Shown here: positions 42,273 to 46,736 of the stretch, piece by piece | Layout: every line of letters begins with the position of its first letter | Numbering within the stretch: position 1 is the first letter of the stretch | From: Metabacillus rhizolycopersici | Lineage (GTDB): Bacteria; Bacillota; Bacilli; Bacillales; Bacillaceae | Length of the DNA stretch: 46,736 nucleotides | Direction: 5' to 3' | Assembly: GCF_020075705.1 (NCBI RefSeq) | Contig: NZ_JAIQUM010000044.1 | Location: forward strand, 1 to 46,736 | The notes under the pieces: generated by a model | Databases searched by the model: none | Seen by the model: only the letters and a program-made list of their open reading frames with translations | What the model was told of the DNA's origin: nothing | Position numbers and translations under genes: made by a program

Positions 42273-43369
42273 TTCTTCATCATCTTCTTTTTTATCACGA
42301 CAATCATTACCAATAAGAATGGAATGACCATAAATAAGGGGACATATAGTATGTAAGGTATCGTTTTACGACCTTTCATCATATGTTCTACCCAATTGTC
42401 GGATATTAATATAGATGTAACAATAACAATTGTAGCCATAATTGGTATCGTGAACTTAGTAAGGTTAGGTTTATGAACAAGACTAGAAAAACCCTCAATT
42501 GCCCCAATAAGGAAGATAAGAATTTTAAAAAACCCCCCGATAATTAACAAAATAAGGGCGACCGGATCAAGTCGTTGAAAAACATCTCCAACATTGATAT
42601 GATCAACAGCATCCATGATTGGAAATGTGGCTATTGATGTTCTGTAAACACCAAGAACACCAATGATTATCACACTTGAAATAATCAAGGTTATACCACT
42701 AATGATAATTGCTGAATACCCTGCAATAATGCCAGCCTTTTGGTTATTTAAATAGGGGAAAAACACGGCAAAAACAATTGATTCCCCGAACGGAAAAGAC
42801 AATATTGTCGGAAATAATGCTTGTAATACAGGTTGCCATCCAGCTTCTAGAACAGGAAATAAATTTTCTATTTTAATAAGTCCGCTAATAATGATAAAAA
42901 AAACAAACAGGAAACTAAAAAACATTATCCAAGGAAAAAGGATCAAAGCCGTTCTTGCAATTACCTCAAATCCTAAATAACAGCCAAAACAAATAACTAG
43001 CATAAAGATAATTTCTACTGCTAATATCGGTGTGTCATTTAACATGATTGATACTACGAGCTCACTAAAGGTTCTTAATACTCTAGCTGCAATGTACAGG
43101 AACAAACAAATATAAACAATAGCAAGAATTCGTCCAATGAGCTTACCCACAATTTTTTCAAGATAGTTTGTTAATGGCAAAGTTGGAAATTGCAGATAAA
43201 GATAAACATAAAGGGAGAATAAGCCACCACCGCCCACCATCCCAAGGATAAGTGCGATCCATGCGTCCTGTTTCGCTTCTATTCCTAACCCAACTATCAC
43301 CGCGCTGCCGATCTCAAATAAAACCATTAAAACAAAAAGTTGAATTGGCTGTATCTTGTTTTGAACCAT
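42242..43369 (-). CDS. Spore germination receptor B subunit (GerAB/GerKB family)
   Basis: A 375-residue integral membrane protein with ten hydrophobic segments, of the APC-type transporter fold used by GerAB proteins. In spores this subunit sits in the inner membrane and takes part in sensing the germinant. The family N-terminus is visible (IQPIQLFVLMVLFEIGSAVIVGLG). The start at 43369 has GGGGG 10 bases upstream; a TTG three codons earlier abuts the site. It is the last gene of the A-C-small-B operon. Confidence 0.87.
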   Translation of the reverse strand: MVQNKIQPIQLFVLMVLFEIGSAVIVGLGIEAKQDAWIALILGMVGGGGLFSLYVYLYLQFPTLPLTNYLEKIVGKLIGRILAIVYICLFLYIAARVLRTFSELVVSIMLNDTPILAVEIIFMLVICFGCYLGFEVIARTALILFPWIMFFSFLFVFFIIISGLIKIENLFPVLEAGWQPVLQALFPTILSFPFGESIVFAVFFPYLNNQKAGIIAGYSAIIISGITLIISSVIIIGVLGVYRTSIATFPIMDAVDHINVGDVFQRLDPVALILLIIGGFFKILIFLIGAIEGFSSLVHKPNLTKFTIPIMATIVIVTSILISDNWVEHMMKGRKTIPYILYVPLFMVIPFLLVMIVVIKKKMMKKKNAHQRDEG

Positions 43370-43456
43370 TGTTAGCAATCCCCCTTTTGCTGTAGCGCTT
43401 TATAACGTTTCATTTGTTACTTTTTTATGTTGATTCTCGATTCCTCATTTTCCCAC

Positions 43457-43690
43457 TTAGGATAAAAATTTTTCCATAAAGTTCGTTACGGGACTATATA
43501 TTTTCGTTAATAAATCGATAGGTGTTGGAATTGCAACATCTTTACTTATTAAAATAGCCAACGTCATCCCCACTGAAAGCAAGATGAAATACACGATGAT
43601 TTCTCTCCACCATTTCTTTTTCACAAGAGGCGGTATTTCAAATAGAGAAATAATCGCCCCAATAAGCAAAATTCCACTGATTATCCACAT
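43457..43690 (-). CDS. Small two-helix membrane protein of the germination operon (D-subunit-like)
   Basis: A 77-residue protein with two hydrophobic segments (about 2-19 and 33-50) joined by a positive loop (KKKWWRE). Small two-helix genes of this size are known within or beside ger operons in Bacillus and are called D genes; they modulate receptor response. The call rests on size, topology and position, 6 bp after the C gene and 87 bp before the B gene. Confidence 0.65.
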   Translation of the reverse strand: MWIISGILLIGAIISLFEIPPLVKKKWWREIIVYFILLSVGMTLAILISKDVAIPTPIDLLTKIYSPVTNFMEKFLS

Positions 43691-43696
43691 TGCTTA

Positions 43697-44890
43697 TTAC
43701 TCCTCAATTTCTTTTTGAAACGTTTTTGTAATCGTACCTAAACGGCGAATTTTCGCTTCCACGTTTACGGTTACATCTAACTTTGCAAATTCTTGATCCC
43801 AGTTTTGTTCTAATCGCTTCCAACCTTTAGGATCAGCCCGGTGAATCACTTCGCCAAAACCAAAAATATCACTTTGATATTCTTTCTGGACTGTTTTTAT
43901 CGCTCCTTCGATATGCTCTTTTGTATTATTTTTATATTTTTCTTCCAATTCCTTAATTGTTTTTTGTTTGGTTAGATCGATTGTACATTCAACCTCTCCA
44001 ATGTTCCCTTCTTGAGTTACATCAATTTCAATTTTCGGCGTACCTTTTACAATTTTGCCCTTAACTTTTGTAGACGTGGAAAACGTAACAATCGTACTCT
44101 TTCCTCCTTCACACGGCACAGTTACTGCTGTATTATCAACATTGTCCGTTACATAATTAAAACCTATGCTGTCCGCCTCATTTAACCAACCTAGTAGTTT
44201 ATCTTTTTTAAATACTGCCGTTGAGTCGACAGAAATCCCTGTCTTAGGTGAAATATTCTGTCCATTTGTAACATCACTTCCAGTTTCACGATCCCCATAT
44301 ACATAAACCCCCATTAGAACAGGTTCTTTCCCTTTACTGACAATATTACTAATTAACTCATCCATCGTAACTGTCTTTGTCGCTGCCCATCTTTTCTCTG
44401 AATTTTCTAAAGTACTAAAAATTTTATCTGCCGGCACTTTTGAATAAGCAGTTTGGACATCGAGAATATCTGCAGCGGATGACCCTCTTGCGACAGTAAG
44501 ATAGAAATCCGAACGCATTTCATGCTGCCGAGAAAGCACATCCAGTGCTTTACCAATTCCATCTTTGGCAATTTCCTCCCCAAAGATTACTTCACTAAGA
44601 TGGGCTACATATATTCTTCGTGGTATATCAGTTGTTAGTCTTCTTACCGCCTCAGTAATGGTCTTCCCACTTTGGGTAAATCTAACAACCTCCGTACGAC
44701 CTGACCTTGCGTTTCCTGCGAGCTCGCTGGGATTTAGGATTTGAACTGAAACATTATATCCCTCCTCTGATTTATCAATTCCCATAGCAGTCACAATTGC
44801 TAGTTCATTAAGCTCTGTTCTGCTCCAACAACCGGCTAGAAAATGAATAATTAGAAGGAACATGAAACATAGACTAATTTTTTTTTTCAT
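43697..44890 (-). CDS. Spore germination receptor C subunit lipoprotein (GerAC/GerKC family)
   Basis: A 397-residue lipoprotein with a signal peptide ending in lipobox LAGC (C21), so it should be diacylglyceryl-anchored to the outer face of the spore inner membrane. GerC features follow: CWSRTELNELAIVTAMGIDK and IYVAHLSEVIFGEEIAKDGI, and a C-terminal region LEQNWDQEFAKLDVTVNVEAKI. It is essential to receptor assembly in the family. It starts 95 bp after the A gene. Confidence 0.92.
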   Translation of the reverse strand: MKKKISLCFMFLLIIHFLAGCWSRTELNELAIVTAMGIDKSEEGYNVSVQILNPSELAGNARSGRTEVVRFTQSGKTITEAVRRLTTDIPRRIYVAHLSEVIFGEEIAKDGIGKALDVLSRQHEMRSDFYLTVARGSSAADILDVQTAYSKVPADKIFSTLENSEKRWAATKTVTMDELISNIVSKGKEPVLMGVYVYGDRETGSDVTNGQNISPKTGISVDSTAVFKKDKLLGWLNEADSIGFNYVTDNVDNTAVTVPCEGGKSTIVTFSTSTKVKGKIVKGTPKIEIDVTQEGNIGEVECTIDLTKQKTIKELEEKYKNNTKEHIEGAIKTVQKEYQSDIFGFGEVIHRADPKGWKRLEQNWDQEFAKLDVTVNVEAKIRRLGTITKTFQKEIEE

Positions 44891-44985
44891 TTAACCCCAC
44901 CTAAATAATGAAATACGTAAGCAACTAGTGAAAATCTAGAGTATATAAATCGTACATGAATAGAGAGTATCTTTTATCGTGAACA

Positions 44986-46736
44986 TTATTGACGAGATGG
45001 TTTTGGAGAAGGTGTATCATCTCTCGTAATATCTTTTTGACTAATTAAGCGCGGTCTTGTCTTTATAGCCCATATAGGTAATCGAAGTATATTGTCTTTT
45101 TGATCCTGTAATATAAATGGTGCATTTGGAGTTAGATAAGGTATTCCAAAAGATCTGATGCTATTTAGATGAAGAACCAGCACAATTAGCCCTAAAATAA
45201 TGCCAAATAACCCAAACGTTGCAGCAAGAATCATAAACAAAAAGCGAAGGATCCGAATAGAAATTGCCATATTAAAAGATGGCATTACAAAGCTACATAT
45301 CGCAGTAAAGGAAACGACAATGACCATTGATGCAGAAACAACCCCAGCTTCAACAGCTGCTTGTCCAATAACTAATGCACCAACAATAGATATCGATGAT
45401 CCAATTGCTCTAGGCATTCGAAGCCCTGCCTCACGCAAAATTTCAAATGTAAACTCCATTAAGATAGCCTCTACAAGTGCTGGAAATGGCACACCCTCCC
45501 GTTGTGAAGCAAGACTGATGAGCAAAGGGGTTGGTAGCATTTCTTGATGAAATGTAGTGACAGCTACATAGAGTGATGGTGTAAGCAATGATAAGAAAAA
45601 TGTTAAATACCTTAGCATCCGAATTAATGTTGCAATATCTGCCCGTTGATAATAATCTTCGCTAGATTGGAAAAAATGCACTAAAAGAGCTGGCACGAGA
45701 AGGACAAATGGAGTTCCATCAACAAGAATCGCAATCCTTCCTTCTAGTATTCCTGCAGCTACAGTATCGGGACGCTCCGTATTGTAAACAGTAGGAAATG
45801 GGGTGTATATTTCATCCTGAATACACTCTTCGATGTACCCACTTTCGAGAATCGCATCGATCTTAATTCGATTTAACCGACTTTGTACTTCTTTGACCGT
45901 TTTATCATCAACAACGCCTTTTAAGTACATAATCGAAACATCTGTCTGTGTCTTTTTGCCAATTTGTTTTGTTTCAAGCCAAAGATTCGGATCTTTTATT
46001 CTTCGTCGTATTAAAGCTGTATTTGTCCGCAACGTTTCTGTGAATCCATCCTTTGGCCCTCTGACAACGGTTTGCGAGGAAGGCTCCTGAACACCGCGGT
46101 CGGCCCAGTCTCTGGAACTGAGAACAATTCCTTTAGGAAAACCATCAATTAATAATACCGTGTCCCCCGATAACACATGGAGAAATAGTTTTTGAAAATC
46201 ACTTATTTCCTTTATCTCTCCAACAGGAAGAGAAAAAGATTTTATCACATCAAACAGGTTAGAAATATCAACAACCTTCGAATCTACTTCTGTGTTTCGA
46301 ATTCCAATCATTAAAGTGTCAAGGATAAACTCTTGAACAGCGACCGAATCAGTTAATCCATCAGTGTAAATAATGCCTAATTTAATGTCGCCATTTTCAC
46401 CAGCTTGAAAATCCCTTGTGACAAGGTCTGAACTATTTCCTAGCGACTTTCTTATATGATCGATATTAGACTGTAGTTCAGAAAAAATTTGAGTTGTTTG
46501 TTGAGCCTGTGAAGCTTGAGTTTGGTATTGATTTTGACCTTGATTTTTGAATTTGACCTTAACCTTGGGTTTATTTTGAGATTGATTTTGGCTTTTTCCT
46601 TGTTCTTCGCTTTGAGCTTGATCTTTGCTTTGGCCTTGTTCTTCGCTTTGAGCTTGATCTTTGCTTTGGCCTTGTTCTTCGCTTTGAGCTTGATCTTTGC
46701 TTTGGCCTTGTTCTTCGCTTTGAGCTTGATCTTTGC
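44986..46736 (-). CDS. Spore germination receptor A subunit (GerAA/GerKA family), 5' end outside the window
   Basis: The frame is open from the stop at 44986 to the right edge, at least 583 codons. The conserved GerA core runs from about 46470 leftwards: ENGDIKLGIIYTDGLTDSVA, the GRVAILVDGTP-like GRIAILVDGTPFVLLVPALL, and five or so membrane helices, with EAILMEFTFEILREAGLRMP. In spores this subunit forms the receptor with B and C and probably the ion channel. Upstream of the core lies a Gln/Ser/Glu/Lys-rich region with 12-residue tandem repeats that reaches the window edge. An internal ATG at 46311 would cut the core and is not the real start. Confidence 0.9.
   Translation of the reverse strand, partial: KDQAQSEEQGQSKDQAQSEEQGQSKDQAQSEEQGQSKDQAQSEEQGKSQNQSQNKPKVKVKFKNQGQNQYQTQASQAQQTTQIFSELQSNIDHIRKSLGNSSDLVTRDFQAGENGDIKLGIIYTDGLTDSVAVQEFILDTLMIGIRNTEVDSKVVDISNLFDVIKSFSLPVGEIKEISDFQKLFLHVLSGDTVLLIDGFPKGIVLSSRDWADRGVQEPSSQTVVRGPKDGFTETLRTNTALIRRRIKDPNLWLETKQIGKKTQTDVSIMYLKGVVDDKTVKEVQSRLNRIKIDAILESGYIEECIQDEIYTPFPTVYNTERPDTVAAGILEGRIAILVDGTPFVLLVPALLVHFFQSSEDYYQRADIATLIRMLRYLTFFLSLLTPSLYVAVTTFHQEMLPTPLLISLASQREGVPFPALVEAILMEFTFEILREAGLRMPRAIGSSISIVGALVIGQAAVEAGVVSASMVIVVSFTAICSFVMPSFNMAISIRILRFLFMILAATFGLFGIILGLIVLVLHLNSIRSFGIPYLTPNAPFILQDQKDNILRLPIWAIKTRPRLISQKDITRDDTPSPKPSRQ
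46603..46736 (-). repeat. 36 bp tandem repeats in the N-terminus of the germination A subunit
   Basis: At least 3.7 near-identical 36-base units (starts at 46603, 46639, 46675 and 46711) encode SKDQAQSEEQGQ. They continue past the edge of the window, so the copy number is unknown. The leftward-adjacent stretch (SQNQSQNKPKVKVKFKNQGQ) is Gln/Asn-rich without strict periodicity. Confidence 0.92.

Noticed and set aside
46309..46311. ATG at 46311 as the start of the germination A subunit
   Set aside because: The frame continues upstream through conserved GerA residues (DIKLGIIYTDGLTD), and no binding site precedes this ATG.

Overview
The window reads as chromosomal DNA of an AT-rich, endospore-forming member of the Bacillaceae. 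The evidence is the strong Bacillus-type ribosome binding sites (GGAGG/AAGGAG), the sporulation protein Cse60 behind a sigma-E-like promoter, a gerA-type spore germination operon, and a gene order that follows the B. subtilis yt- region (sftA, ytpQ, ytpP, ytoQ, ytoP, ytzB, ytnP, trmB, ytzH, ytmP, amyX, ytlR, ytlQ, thpR, pepV, pbuO, ytzE, rsuA, ytgP/murJ, ytfP). I see no tRNA, rRNA, CRISPR array or intact insertion sequence.

Layout. Positions 1-2.5 kb are a small graveyard: a lipoprotein gene with a broken leader, a scrap of IS1595-type transposase, a GC-rich folded block, aminopeptidase AmpS and a detached C-terminal scrap of a second AmpS. Positions 2.5-5.2 kb hold an ABC-2 exporter pair and a membrane-anchored glycerophosphodiester phosphodiesterase. 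At 5.3-6.2 kb an FHA/winged-helix regulator gene is split by a 146 bp structured element with a 5 bp target duplication. Positions 6.3-20.2 kb carry murC, sftA (with sixteen 12-residue repeats), ytpQ, ytpP, a multiply frameshifted lipoprotein gene, ytoQ, a DUF84 NTPase, ytoP, ytzB, ytnP, trmB, ytzH and ytmP. Positions 20.7-31.9 kb carry type I pullulanase, a lipid kinase, a NERD protein, an LrgA/LrgB pair behind thpR, pepV, the purine permease pbuO with PurR boxes, a Cys-rich protein and methionine aminopeptidase. Positions 32.7-42.1 kb carry ytzE, rsuA, murJ, ytfP, cse60, a rhodanese, two tandem FMN glutamate-synthase-like proteins and a YqjF protein. Positions 42.2 kb to the end hold a germination receptor operon in the order A-C-small membrane protein-B; its A gene runs off the window through a tandem-repeat N-terminus.

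The most unusual layer is the repeats. Family 1 is a roughly 150 bp long-hairpin element with nine or ten full or partial copies. Six of them end in the same perfect DnaA box (TTATCCACA), and five lie within about 85 bp upstream of start codons. Family 2 is the two-hairpin element that split the FHA gene, with degenerate relatives elsewhere. Every recognisable copy of both families has the same orientation, opposite to most genes. Together they suggest small, structured, orientation-restricted mobile elements that spread DnaA boxes and leader hairpins through this chromosome.

Start codons below were often moved inward from the longest reading frame because a good ribosome binding site points to an internal ATG, GTG or TTG. 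All functional names are from reading the translated sequence; no database search was run.
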